From contig NZ_CP115842.1 in assembly GCF_013318015.2 (NCBI RefSeq), forward strand, positions 1 to 64,000: a stretch of 64,000 nt of DNA, given 5' to 3'. Below are positions 25,329 through 34,110 of the stretch, one piece after another. This DNA comes from Agrobacterium tumefaciens (GTDB lineage: Bacteria; Pseudomonadota; Alphaproteobacteria; Rhizobiales; Rhizobiaceae). The notes beneath the pieces are model-generated. The model made no database searches and was not told the origin of the DNA. It saw nothing but the letters and a program-made list of their open reading frames with translations. Made by a program: the position numbers and the translations under genes. Each line of letters opens with the position of its first letter. Positions within the stretch are counted from its first letter, which is position 1.

Positions 25329-26325
25329 CACCGGGAGACTTGAAAGGGATTGGGCCGAAATTCGCGCATCTGGCCGAGGTGATGGGGTTCTTGAAGTTCC
25401 AAGCCGGGCAACCGCGGTCACGACCGGTTATGGTCAGGTTCGCATTGCTATCGGTTCAGCCGGCGAACCACGACTTCTGGTGCCCGTGGGCAGCCCAGCC
25501 GCTGGGACTTCCAATACGGGCAGCTACAATCTTTTGCTGACGCGCTCCTCATTCAGATTGGCTGGAAAACTCGAGCATTTCATCGACATTACTCTACGCA
25601 CACCACAACTCACGCGTGTTTTCACCGAGCTGGTCGAAGAAATTCTTAAACGTCTGAACAGCGGCACCGGTCCTTCGGCCGCCGTCTATGGAACCATCCA
25701 AGACTTCAGAAGTCTTCTCGCGCGGACGCCGGAAAGTGAAGTTCCCCTCACTAAGCTTTTCGGACTGGTTGGCGAACTAGTGGTTCTCGAAACTTTGACG
25801 GCGAGGCTACCAGCTGCCGTAGAGAGTTGGAACGGACCCGATGCCCAGCGCCATGACTTTCGGCGCCGCAACATCGCAATCGAGGTCAAGACATCGCTCC
25901 GATCTGACGCGTCGCGAGTGATCATTCATGGCTCAGAGCAATTGCTTCCTCCTTCGAACGGAAGATTATACCTTGCACATGTACGGATCGAGCCTGTCGA
26001 TGCCGGACCACTTTCTGTAGCCAAGCTCCGTCGTAAAATAATCGAGCATGGCGCCGACGAAATCATCTTGGACGAACAACTAGCAGAACTTGGGTGCCGC
26101 CATCCAGATGCAGACGAATGGAACGCGGTAAGCTTCGCGCTTGAAGGCATCGGTATTTACACAGTGTCGCCCGGCTTCCCGAGCATAACTCCGGTGTCCT
26201 TTTGCGAGCGGACCGTGCCATTAGGGGTGGCGGGTCTGACCTATGAAATCGACCTTGCGATGGCTAGGCCGTTTCTTCTCGATCAGCAGCAATCAGATGC
26301 GCTCTTGTTGGAGTTCTCGGCATGA
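25321..26325 (+). CDS. PD-(D/E)XK motif protein (DUF4420)
   Basis: 334 aa, DUF4420 family (PF14390). The nuclease core is visible as GELVVLE (about 151-157), a following Asp (GPDAQRHDF, about 172-180) and IAIEVKTS (about 185-192), giving the D...E-x-K arrangement of a restriction-fold endonuclease. This is the likely DNA-cutting subunit of the operon. Start at ATG 25321, with GAAGG six bases upstream, overlapping the Z1 stop; the frame is open to 25204 only as an antisense-free shadow inside Z1. Its own stop overlaps the GHKL gene by 4 bp. Cleavage activity is inferred from the motif. Confidence 0.88.
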   Translation: MPDTGRLERDWAEIRASGRGDGVLEVPSRATAVTTGYGQVRIAIGSAGEPRLLVPVGSPAAGTSNTGSYNLLLTRSSFRLAGKLEHFIDITLRTPQLTRVFTELVEEILKRLNSGTGPSAAVYGTIQDFRSLLARTPESEVPLTKLFGLVGELVVLETLTARLPAAVESWNGPDAQRHDFRRRNIAIEVKTSLRSDASRVIIHGSEQLLPPSNGRLYLAHVRIEPVDAGPLSVAKLRRKIIEHGADEIILDEQLAELGCRHPDADEWNAVSFALEGIGIYTVSPGFPSITPVSFCERTVPLGVAGLTYEIDLAMARPFLLDQQQSDALLLEFSA

Positions 26326-28169
26326 TTCCACTTGATTTGCACAGTGAGAGATTCGCTCGCACCGGAAACATGGCGGGAGAGGGCTTTCGCCGGCTGATGG
26401 GACGTCCTGCCCTTGGACTGCTGCAAACAGTAATACGAGAAGCTCTGCAAAATTCCATCGATGCCGCCCCGGAGGGCAACTCCGTTGAAATCCTCCTGCG
26501 CTACCGAGTCTTAGAGGGCGAAAACCTACAGCGGCTTCGGGACCTATTTTTTTGCAGCCTGCCTCCTGAGGAGGCGAAGGTCGCAACGGGAGTTGAAGAC
26601 AATTCGAGCTTACGCGAGATCCTTGAACAGGGACGGGTCTCTCTGCTTGAGATTGCCGACTTCAATACAAGAGGCCTTGCTGGTCCGACCCGCGCCGATC
26701 TCTCTGCGGGAGAAGACCGGCTAGACTTCGTCAACTTCTTGCGCAACATCGGTGCCGCCCGCGACACTCATCACGGGGGCGGCACGTACGGATACGGCAA
26801 GACTTCGCTTTACGCTCTCAGCCGTGCGACAACCATCATAGCGGACACTCAAACCACTACTGAAGGGAAGTCCATCCGCCGCATAATGGGGTGTCACCTT
26901 GGCGATGCGTTTGAAGCCACCTCGGAGCAGGAGCATCGACGTTTTACCGGGCGACACTGGTGGGGGCGCGATGACGCTGAGGGCGGCGTTGATCCGCTGG
27001 AGGGTGGAGAAGCCGCAGAGCTTTCTGAAATGCTTGGCTTTCCGCCGCGCGACGAAAGCCGGACAGGAACGACGATCGCGATTGTGGCTCCGCATGTCGA
27101 CAACGGAGATGACCTACGAGCCGAATTGGTGGAAACGGTGCTCTGGAACTTCTGGCCCAGGATGTGTGATTCCACGCCGGAGGGGCGAAAGATTGCTGTC
27201 CTGATAGACGTCGAAGGCGAACAGGTACCGATTCCCGCGCCTGAACAATATCCGCCACTCGACCTCTATGCCGCCGCGCTTCGGAACGTACGCGAGAATG
27301 CGGATGGAAGGGTCACAACGATCCGCAGCTTCAGGCCAAGTGCAGACCTCGGTCGCCTATCAATTGTCCGGGGTATGCGCGCCGCCCGCAACATGATGTC
27401 TCTGCGTGACGGAAGCCCTATGCGCGAACAGGCGCATTCAATCGCACTGATGCGCCCGGTCGAACTGGTTGTGCGCTACCTCGAGGGTGAGCCTTTTTCG
27501 GATACACGCTTCGAATGGGCCGGTGTCTTCATCTGTTCTGAGGATGACGAAATCGAGAAGGCTTTTGCATTGACCGAACCGCCAGCGCACGACGACTGGA
27601 TTCCAGACATGTTGCCCAAAGGGCACGCCAAGACATACGTCAACGTGGCGCTGCGTGAGCTTAGGAATGAGGCCGCGACATACGTCCAGCCGAAAGCGGC
27701 ATTGGGTACAAGTGAAGATCGCGGGCCATCCATCGCCAAGACGGCCGCTAAATTGGGCAGAATGCTATCCAACAGCTCTGGCAAAGGACCAAGCCGAACA
27801 GTTTCTCCCACTGGTGTCGGCAGCAAAAAGAAAATTACAATCTCCGCGCCTAGATTTGTCGGCTTGGAGTATGGAGATGGTCAGCGTATCGCCAAGTTTC
27901 AGGCAGAACTGGTAAACGACGGTAGTCACCCAAATCTTTTCCTCTATGCTACACCTCATCTCGTCCTGGACGGATCGTTCACGTCACCCGATGACCTTCC
28001 CGGGAACATGAAAATCGATCTCCTGAGCATAGCTCTCGTGGACAAGACCACTCTATCTCATGGGATTCGGATCGAGAACATGCAAGGCTTGGTCTCTTGT
28101 CGCGTTACGATGCCGGAAGATGCGGCTGTGGGTATCCGCTTCACATTTGAAGAGGGAGACACAGCATGA
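26322..28169 (+). CDS. MutL/MORC-like GHKL ATPase
   Basis: 615 aa. The N-terminal GHKL ATP-binding fold shows the N-box REALQNSIDA (E40, N44), G1 motif IADFNTRGLAG (D113) and the G2 lid GGGTYGYGK (about 152-160) followed by TSLYALS, as in MutL and MORC ATPases. The remainder contains an S5-like region and a C-terminal beta-rich domain. Such ATPases dimerise on ATP binding and act as DNA clamps; MutL-like proteins with Z1 helicases in R-M-like operons have been proposed as ancestors of eukaryotic MORC proteins. Start ATG 26322 overlaps the previous stop and its stop overlaps the next gene, so the subunits are probably made in fixed ratio. Confidence 0.86.
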   Translation: MIPLDLHSERFARTGNMAGEGFRRLMGRPALGLLQTVIREALQNSIDAAPEGNSVEILLRYRVLEGENLQRLRDLFFCSLPPEEAKVATGVEDNSSLREILEQGRVSLLEIADFNTRGLAGPTRADLSAGEDRLDFVNFLRNIGAARDTHHGGGTYGYGKTSLYALSRATTIIADTQTTTEGKSIRRIMGCHLGDAFEATSEQEHRRFTGRHWWGRDDAEGGVDPLEGGEAAELSEMLGFPPRDESRTGTTIAIVAPHVDNGDDLRAELVETVLWNFWPRMCDSTPEGRKIAVLIDVEGEQVPIPAPEQYPPLDLYAAALRNVRENADGRVTTIRSFRPSADLGRLSIVRGMRAARNMMSLRDGSPMREQAHSIALMRPVELVVRYLEGEPFSDTRFEWAGVFICSEDDEIEKAFALTEPPAHDDWIPDMLPKGHAKTYVNVALRELRNEAATYVQPKAALGTSEDRGPSIAKTAAKLGRMLSNSSGKGPSRTVSPTGVGSKKKITISAPRFVGLEYGDGQRIAKFQAELVNDGSHPNLFLYATPHLVLDGSFTSPDDLPGNMKIDLLSIALVDKTTLSHGIRIENMQGLVSCRVTMPEDAAVGIRFTFEEGDTA

Positions 28170-29080
28170 CTGCAACGTTCGCTCTCCCGTTCCTATGCCT
28201 TCCAGACGAGGTTGTGACACTTGGACGATGGATGATTGGTCAAGCAGGCGCACCGCTCATGCCAATTAAGGTGACGCTCGACGAATGGGATTACGCTGCC
28301 GACATTGAGCTTCTTGGCTCCATTTCAATCGACATGCGCGCTGCCGCGAACATGCTAGAAATTCCGGAGGAGGAGCTTAAACTTGCCGTCGCTCTCAAAG
28401 TCGGCACCGGGAGAGGCCGTTTTCCACGAGTAGAGAAATGCTTAAACACCCAAGTTCTCGACGCTGGAACCAATCAGCCAACCGAATTGCGCGCACTGCT
28501 TCCTGGTAACACCCTATCCGGGCGCGTGCAGGTCCGGATAGATGTGCTACTCGCCGCGTCCACGACGAGTGGCTCGATCCTGTCTCCAAGTCGCATTGGC
28601 TCGCGTCTCTGGTCTCATGAGACCTCGGTTGAACTGGAGGATGGCGGCGACAATCGCTTTCCCATGGAAATTGTCTCCTTCACTCAAACCTTCCCAAGCA
28701 GTGGGCATGTCAACGCACCTTGGTACTTGGCTTGGAGGCCGGGAGGCTTGGCTGCGGATTTCGCCGGCTCCATCCGTCTTTACATAAATTCCGATCACCA
28801 TGAGCTTGCTCAACGCGTCCTGTCTGGTGACGACCTCACGCTCCAATCCATTCTCGGCGATGTAATGGTCCAGATGATTGCTGCCACCCTCGATACGGAT
28901 GACCCAACAGGGCAGCTAAGTGGCTGTGAAGACGGCTCTGTAGGTGCTCAGATCTCGGCTTGGCTGGATCTCGCATTTCCGCGGCGTAGCCTGTCTGAAA
29001 TCCAGAACACGCGGCACAGTTTGCCTGGTCACTTCCACGCCAACATTCATGCCGCTGCCGAGCTCGGAGATATTGAGTGA
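28166..29080 (+). CDS. Unrecognised core protein of the Z1-GHKL operon
   Basis: 304 aa, no family recognised. No membrane segment or signal peptide; a mixed alpha/beta composition with conserved-looking patches LCLPDEVVTLGRW (about 9-21) and RIGSRLWSHETSVELEDGG. It overlaps both neighbours by 4 bp (start 28166 with GHKL stop 28169; stop with start 29077), so it is a fixed member of the operon rather than an insertion. Such a protein could be a structural or target-recognition subunit; the sequence itself gives no function. Confidence 0.75.
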   Translation: MTATFALPFLCLPDEVVTLGRWMIGQAGAPLMPIKVTLDEWDYAADIELLGSISIDMRAAANMLEIPEEELKLAVALKVGTGRGRFPRVEKCLNTQVLDAGTNQPTELRALLPGNTLSGRVQVRIDVLLAASTTSGSILSPSRIGSRLWSHETSVELEDGGDNRFPMEIVSFTQTFPSSGHVNAPWYLAWRPGGLAADFAGSIRLYINSDHHELAQRVLSGDDLTLQSILGDVMVQMIAATLDTDDPTGQLSGCEDGSVGAQISAWLDLAFPRRSLSEIQNTRHSLPGHFHANIHAAAELGDIE

Positions 29081-29958
29081 GCAATGTCAGACTCATCCCT
29101 CGCCTCAACGAAGTCGGGCTCACGCGATACCTGGAAGATCTCGACCGGATTGCAGACGAGAACTCGGACCTGATGGATTTCGATAGGCGTCGCAACGAGT
29201 ATGAGGCGTGGATATGGTATGCTCCGAGCGGCGGCTCTGTAGGTCCTGAACTAGTAGATGAAATTCGTCGACAGATGACTGCGATAGCTAGCCAACACGG
29301 CTATCCCGCTCGCGCATCGGACAAGCAGAAGGTCGGCTTCGATGTTGCCGCAGCGAAATGGCTAGCCGCGCACCCGCACCTCAGTTCCCCGGAATTGTTG
29401 CGTGACGATACTTGGGCGTTTCTGTCTTGCATAGCGCTCCAAGAACTCGTGATATGGCGCTACTCAGCTAGACAGGGGGCTCGTTTTTCAGGAGGCGTTC
29501 GAAACACCTTTCAGAGACTCTGGATCCGCGGGCATACACTTGACTTGGGCGAAACAGCCGGCAATCAACGATGGCATCTTCTTGAAGGGCTCAGTGAGGA
29601 TGCGATGGTTCAGATCTTTGAGCGCGCTTCCATTGCGTCGCGTGCAGAGTTATCACAAGCTATTGCAAAAGGTTGGCTCAGCACCGCAGAGCGTATCGGC
29701 CGTACCCGCATGGAAGACGTCATGCGGCGCGCTACAAAACTTCTTAGATTACGGAACCAGATCATAGATCTGACCTTCCTGTCGTCGGAGGACCTTGACG
29801 CAGAAGTGGGGCAAGCGTTTGCGAGATCGTCAGAAGGGATCTCGCCAGCGGAGGGCTCCGACGATAGTCCGGGGCAGAAGGACACGATCACATCTTGGCT
29901 CACACGTGCGATCAAGAAAACTGGAATTGGGCTACCAATTCAAGCCACTAGTGGTTAG
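29077..29958 (+). CDS. DUF6339-like protein, last gene of the Z1-GHKL operon
   Basis: 293 aa resembling DUF6339 proteins, which are found at the end of Z1/DUF4420 clusters. Helix-rich; the middle holds ELVIWRYSARQGARFSGGVRN and FQRLWIRGHTL, then RTRMEDVMRRATKLLRLRNQ. No catalytic motif is evident. The start overlaps the preceding stop by 4 bp. After its stop the sequence changes abruptly into decayed transposon-related fragments, so this marks the end of the defence operon. Family name is a moderate-confidence recollection from sequence pattern. Confidence 0.65.
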   Translation: MSNVRLIPRLNEVGLTRYLEDLDRIADENSDLMDFDRRRNEYEAWIWYAPSGGSVGPELVDEIRRQMTAIASQHGYPARASDKQKVGFDVAAAKWLAAHPHLSSPELLRDDTWAFLSCIALQELVIWRYSARQGARFSGGVRNTFQRLWIRGHTLDLGETAGNQRWHLLEGLSEDAMVQIFERASIASRAELSQAIAKGWLSTAERIGRTRMEDVMRRATKLLRLRNQIIDLTFLSSEDLDAEVGQAFARSSEGISPAEGSDDSPGQKDTITSWLTRAIKKTGIGLPIQATSG

Positions 29959-29984
29959 GTTTTGGCGTGAATGACGTTCGGAAG

Positions 29985-30282
29985 CATCCATGATGACTGG
30001 TGGGGTTTCTCGATCGCGATGCCGGCGCCGACCGACGGGAATGGTTTTGAGGCCGAGAGTGATGGCCGCCAGATGGGCTACGGTGGTGATCCCGGCCTGA
30101 CGCAGGAAGGAAGCACAATACAACCGGCTGAGCCAAGGAGCGTGCTGAAGAACGGAAAGCTCGTTCTAGGCATCGAGGGCGACGATGGCCTGCAGCATCG
30201 CCGGAAGGTTTTCCGCCTGGCCCAGCACGCCGCGCAATTCGTCCAGCCGCTCATCCTCGTCCCAGTCGAGATCATAGACCAG
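29985..30282 (-). pseudogene. RHE_PE00001-family (DUF1612-type) gene fragment
   Basis: The minus strand reads DWDEDERLDELRGVLGQAEN, LPAMLQAIVALDA, a TAG where a Trp is expected, then NELSVLQ, a frame disturbance, and LSRLYCASFLRQAGITTVAH, LAAITLGLKTIP, RRRHRDRE. This matches the middle of the RHE_PE00001 family, common on rhizobial plasmids. Both ends are missing. A fossil at the right edge of the mobile region. Confidence 0.5.
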
Positions 30283-30545
30283 CTAGTCCAGTTCCATGTT
30301 GAGTTGGCCGATCTTGCGTTCCAGCGCCGCAATGTGGGCGTCGTACTCGCGATACCGCTCGCCTCAGCCTCCTCATCGTTCAGTTCGCCGCGATCGAACT
30401 GCGTTAGCCACAACTGGATGAGGTTGGCCGAACCGCCGTATGTCCGCTGTGCATCGCGCCGTCCGATGACGCCGTTGCGGATATCCTGGCAAAGCTGCAA
30501 CTTGAACGGCGTCGAATGCCGACGATATGGACCTCGGGACTTCAT
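30283..30545 (-). pseudogene. IS3-type orfA remnant
   Basis: From ATG 30545 the minus strand reads MKSRGPYRRHSTPFKLQLCQ, then IGRRDAQRTYGGSANLIQLW as a helix-turn-helix typical of IS3-family orfA; after EEAEAS (30357) it shifts frame into ERYREYDAHIAALERKIGQL and ends at a TAG (30283-30285). No orfB follows. A broken transposase gene fused to the adjacent fragment. Confidence 0.6.
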
Positions 30546-30698
30546 GAGCCTTCCCGATTCAGGCCCGCGGAGTGTATCAGTTTTTAAGCGTCCCGTGGTC
30601 CAGCCCGAGGAGTTCACTCCAAAACCGGCTGAGTTCCGCGCGGAAACCAACAGTCTCAGCTCAAAACCTGCAGACTTGAGCCGCTGAACATTGTGCAA

Positions 30699-30797
30699 CG
30701 CACAAATTTCGGAGGAATAGGTATGAATTTCGGATTTTTAGATACATATCATCCGAGAAAATTCGGTTAAAACTCTCCCAACTCAAGGAGAGACACC
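30699..30797 (+). promoter_or_regulatory. Leader of the NepI-like gene
   Basis: A/T-rich leader with AATTTCGGA occurring twice (about 30705 and 30726) and the inverted pair TCGGAT...ATCCGA around 30732-30758, suggesting a regulator site. A strong ribosome site, AAGGAGAG, precedes ATG 30798. No regulator gene is adjacent. Confidence 0.4.
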
Positions 30798-32006
30798 ATG
30801 ACGGACACGACGTCAGAATTTGATGGGTCAACGATTGGCCTGGAGGCCGCAGAGGAACCCGCTTGGACCGCCGCAACCTGGTTTGCGGTTCTTTCGATGG
30901 CGGCCACCAGCTTTGCGCTGGTGTCGGCCGAGTTTCTGCCAGCGGGATTGTTGACGCCCATGGCGCGCGATCTCGGCATTACGGAGGGCACGGCGGGACA
31001 GGTCGTCACGGCGACCGCTTCCGTGGGCGCTGTAACGGCTTTGTTGAGCAATGTTCTCATCGGCAAACTGAACCGCAAGACGGTGCTTGTCGGTCTCAGT
31101 GCGCTGGCGATTGGCTCCAACATTCTTGCATCAGTTGCTGCAGATTTCTGGCTGTTGCTGGTCGGCCGGGCCGGACTTGGTATTGCGCTCAGCGGCTTCT
31201 GGGCGCTTTCGGTCGCTGTCGTGGCGCGGCTGGTCGGCGCGAATTCGACCGGGCGCGGCATGGCTATCGTCACACTCGGCGTTTCACTCGCCACCATTGC
31301 GGCCCCTTCAATGGGCGCCTTGATCAGCGACTGGGTGGGATGGCGCATTGCCATGTCGATGACGGCGGGGCTTGCGATTATTGCCATGCTGCTTCAGATA
31401 TTCAGCCTGCCCTCGCTGCCAGCAAGTACAAGCAATAGCCTTTCCGATGTTTTCCGGCTGACGCGGCGGCGTAGCGTTCAACTGGGGATGCTTGCCATCC
31501 TGTTGCTGATGACGGGGCATTTTGCCGGTTCGGTCTATGTGCGTCCCTTCCTCGAACAGGTGACGCTGCTTGAGACCACGCCGATTGCTCTCGCCCTGCT
31601 AGGCTTTGGCGTTGCTTCCGTGATCGGCAACGTGCTGGGTGGCCGCATGGCGGACACCAGTATCCGCCTCGCGCTCATCGTTACCGCCGCCCTGATGGCA
31701 TTTGCAACAATCGCCCTCGTCCTATGGGGTGTTCATAGCAGCGCCGCATTCGCGCTCGTCGCGCTTTGGGGTCTTGCCTTTGGCATGGCGCCCGTGGTGC
31801 TGCCGACCAACCTTTCCCGCGGCGCACCCGATGCTCTGGAAGCAGCAGGCAGCCTGATGGTTGTTTCTTTCCAGGTGGCTATCAGTATCGGGGCTGTTGT
31901 CGGCGGCTATATCGTGGATTGCTACGGTGCCACTGCGCCGCTGGCGCTGACCGCGATCCTGGCGGCATCCACGGTCGCACTTGCCTTGCTGCAGCGTCGC
32001 GATTGA
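30798..32006 (+). CDS. MFS efflux transporter, NepI-like (DHA1 family)
   Basis: 402 aa with 12 predicted membrane helices. It follows E. coli NepI closely in pattern: VSAEFLPAGLLTPMARDLGI near residues 37-56, LLLVGRAGLGIALSGFWALSV (about 117-137) and IAAPSMGALISDWVGWR (about 165-182). NepI exports purine ribonucleosides by proton antiport; whether substrate is the same here is inference, and other DHA1 drug or metabolite exporters are alternatives. It has its own promoter region and shares a bidirectional terminator with the convergent membrane-protein gene. It is the first gene of the apparently chromosomal stretch. Confidence 0.82.
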   Translation: MTDTTSEFDGSTIGLEAAEEPAWTAATWFAVLSMAATSFALVSAEFLPAGLLTPMARDLGITEGTAGQVVTATASVGAVTALLSNVLIGKLNRKTVLVGLSALAIGSNILASVAADFWLLLVGRAGLGIALSGFWALSVAVVARLVGANSTGRGMAIVTLGVSLATIAAPSMGALISDWVGWRIAMSMTAGLAIIAMLLQIFSLPSLPASTSNSLSDVFRLTRRRSVQLGMLAILLLMTGHFAGSVYVRPFLEQVTLLETTPIALALLGFGVASVIGNVLGGRMADTSIRLALIVTAALMAFATIALVLWGVHSSAAFALVALWGLAFGMAPVVLPTNLSRGAPDALEAAGSLMVVSFQVAISIGAVVGGYIVDCYGATAPLALTAILAASTVALALLQRRD

Positions 32007-32039
32007 CCCTGTCCGTGACGGCAGATACCTAAAACGAAA

Positions 32040-32069
32040 GTCCCGCCCGGAATTTGGTCCGGGCGGGAC
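32040..32069. terminator. Terminator between convergent genes
   Basis: GTCCCGCCCGGA (32040-32051), loop ATTTGG, TCCGGGCGGGAC (32058-32069): a perfect 12-bp stem, with AAAACGAAA on one side and ATTTGTG on the other. It serves the exporter gene and the convergent 362-aa gene. Confidence 0.8.
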
Positions 32070-32106
32070 ATTTGTGAAAAGCCGATTTTTCTTGCCGTTG
32101 CTCTGG

Positions 32107-33195
32107 TTACTTGCGGTAGGAAAGACCACCCCAGATACGGCCTTCGTCTCTGTGGCGGCCACCGTGTACTGCGCCGATATAAGCAGCGGCAGCAGAAACG
32201 AGTGCCGAAGCGGCCAGCAGGAACGCGGTCAGAATGCCTGCGACGCGCGCTTTTTCTGCAGCATCCGCAGCTTTGGCCTTGGCATCGTCCAACGCCTTCT
32301 GCGCCTCAGCCTTCAGGGTTTCGACCTGCTTCTGCGCTTCATCGACCTTCTTTTGCGCTTCCGCCCGGACGGCCTGCACGCGTTCAACAGTCTGGTTTAC
32401 GCGCGTTTGCGCGTCCGTCTGGCTGATGTTTGTGCGGGCAGCGACCTGATTGGCAAGCCATGTCTTGTCGGCATCGGATATCTCACCGGTTGCGAGCAGA
32501 TTGCCGAGGATGCCGCTGATCTGGCGCTGATAGTCGCCGGCGCTCTGGTCACCCGTCAGAGGGGCAGCGGGCGCATCGGTTCTCAAAAGACTATCCGTGA
32601 AATAGTCGATTGGATTGGCTTTCAGGCCCTGCGGCAGCATTTGTTCGATGCTGGGTGCTGCAGCCTGACCGGCGCCTTGCGCCAGACCACCTGCTGCGCT
32701 GCCAGCGCCGGAAATGATGCCACCCGCCAGTTGGCCAGCACCCTGAACGGCACCACCGACCGCGGAACCCGTTGCCTCAACGGCGGTCTGCGCCACGCTG
32801 CCGACAGCCTTGGCACCACCGGACAGCACGCCGAGCGCGAGAAACGCGGAAACGACTGTTCCGAGCCCCCATACGACCAGGCCATTCACACCATCGCGGA
32901 CGGTGAGTTCGTTCCTGTCGGCAGCGCCGGCAGGCCGGCGCATGCGGCCGGCAATATAGCCACCCAGCATGTAGGAGCCGACCATGGAAATGATGACGAA
33001 GAGCGCGGTTATGATCAGCCAGACTGTGCTGACCTCGCCACCATTGTCCGCCGAGATTGAACTCAGGCCCAGGCCGCCCGCAAATGCGGTGAGAATAGCC
33101 ATGGCGCCCGAGGAAATGACGGCACCGGCGAAAATTGCTGGCCAATCCACATAGCTGCGGTTTGGGTTCGTTTCGATACCCGTTGGATCAACCAT
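32107..33195 (-). CDS. Conserved membrane protein, unknown function
   Basis: 362 aa. N-terminal hydrophobic helices at about 18-45 and 58-85, a third at about 105-125, then a Gly/Ala-rich flexible stretch (GSVAQTAVEATGSAVGGAVQ), a globular region with DKTWLANQVAARTNISQTDA resembling a repeated CAP/antimicrobial-resistance-type motif, an Ala/Lys/Glu coiled coil (about 265-325) and a final helix (about 322-345). Homologues occur widely in Hyphomicrobiales without assigned function. The start overlaps the stop of a 24-aa membrane peptide gene (TGATG), so the two are co-translated. An envelope role is likely. Confidence 0.75.
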   Translation of the reverse strand: MVDPTGIETNPNRSYVDWPAIFAGAVISSGAMAILTAFAGGLGLSSISADNGGEVSTVWLIITALFVIISMVGSYMLGGYIAGRMRRPAGAADRNELTVRDGVNGLVVWGLGTVVSAFLALGVLSGGAKAVGSVAQTAVEATGSAVGGAVQGAGQLAGGIISGAGSAAGGLAQGAGQAAAPSIEQMLPQGLKANPIDYFTDSLLRTDAPAAPLTGDQSAGDYQRQISGILGNLLATGEISDADKTWLANQVAARTNISQTDAQTRVNQTVERVQAVRAEAQKKVDEAQKQVETLKAEAQKALDDAKAKAADAAEKARVAGILTAFLLAASALVSAAAAYIGAVHGGRHRDEGRIWGGLSYRK

Positions 33196-33269
33196 CAGCG
33201 TAGCCCCAACAATGAGAGGATGAACAGGACGACGACGACGAGGCCGACTAGATAGATGATGGAATTCAT
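33195..33269 (-). CDS. 24-aa single-helix membrane peptide
   Basis: MNSIIYLVGLVVVVLFILSL then LGLR: a short hydrophobic peptide with one membrane helix. A near-perfect ribosome site (GGAGGAGAT) lies 5-8 bases before ATG 33269, and the stop overlaps the start of the 362-aa membrane protein (TGATG). Strong translation signals plus coupling support a real small protein, perhaps a subunit or leader peptide for its neighbour. Confidence 0.65.
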   Translation of the reverse strand: MNSIIYLVGLVVVVLFILSLLGLR

Positions 33270-33543
33270 GCGATCTCCTCCGAATGGACGATCAATCCTC
33301 CGCATAGCGGCGATTATATGCAGTGAGACATGCGAGCTGATTGCTCCTTCACCAAACTCGCCGCGCTCCAAAAAGTTTCACGACTTCTCGTTGCTTCGGA
33401 ACGATTTTGCGCAATTCCCCCCGGCGAGGTGACGAAAGAAATGTGCTCTTGGTCGCCAAAGAGACGTCGCCGAACGCAGGCAAGCAGCATGACCAGCCAG
33501 ACACAAGCCACCCGAACCAGATTGCGACGCAAGGAGATATACC
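33270..33543. other. Intergenic region
   Basis: About 270 bp between divergent genes with no supported gene; open frames here are antisense or run across the next gene in the wrong frame. It must contain promoters for both sides, but none was identified with confidence. Confidence 0.4.
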
Positions 33544-33981
33544 ATGTCTGCAATCGATCGAATTGGCTCCACCGCCTCGCTTTACATACGCCCGCGGCCA
33601 CAGGACGTTTCCGAGGCCGTGTCCGATCCCACACCCGAACGTTCGGCATCGTTGATCGGAGGGGGCGCCGCGCCTTCGCTCTCCTCCAATCTTGCCAACG
33701 CACTCTGGTCGCTCCGGGGGCAAGAGGGCGGAATAGAAGAAACGCCGCTTGAGGGCGGCGGCACGGGCTCCGATGAGGACGAGCTTAGCCGCTGGGCAAA
33801 TATGAGCCTTGGTGAGAAAATCCGGGCCCAATATCTGGAGGCGCGGGGATTGTCCGAAGGCGACCTTGCCGCCATGCCGCCCGACGAAAGGAAGGCAATA
33901 GAGGACGAGATCCAGAAGGCGATAAGGGTCGCGATGGAAGCTCCAAAAGACGATGATGCGAGCGTGCTCGCGGGCCTTTAA
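33544..33981 (+). CDS. Unrecognised small soluble protein
   Basis: 145 aa. Ribosome site AAGGAG lies before ATG 33544. N-terminal half is Ser/Gly-rich and probably disordered (SASLIGGGAAPSLSSNLANA); the C-terminal half is helical and acidic, with MSLGEKIRAQYLEARGLSEG and DLAAMPPDERKAIEDEIQKA. No family recognised, no signal peptide. It stands alone with a single-gene leader. Confidence 0.65.
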   Translation: MSAIDRIGSTASLYIRPRPQDVSEAVSDPTPERSASLIGGGAAPSLSSNLANALWSLRGQEGGIEETPLEGGGTGSDEDELSRWANMSLGEKIRAQYLEARGLSEGDLAAMPPDERKAIEDEIQKAIRVAMEAPKDDDASVLAGL

Positions 33982-34110
33982 GCGTGACATGCCTCCGGGG
34001 GCACTGCGCAGCGCTACGATCTGATACATAAATGCGGGTTTCAGGAAACATGTCAGATACCTGCAGGGCAGATCATTGCCTGATCTATTTCGGATCAGGC
34101 AGGATTTCCC

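Noticed and set aside
30078..30698. 206-aa minus-strand frame as one gene
   Set aside because: Only its middle (from 30545) resembles an IS3 orfA and it goes out of frame at 30357; the rest is shadow.
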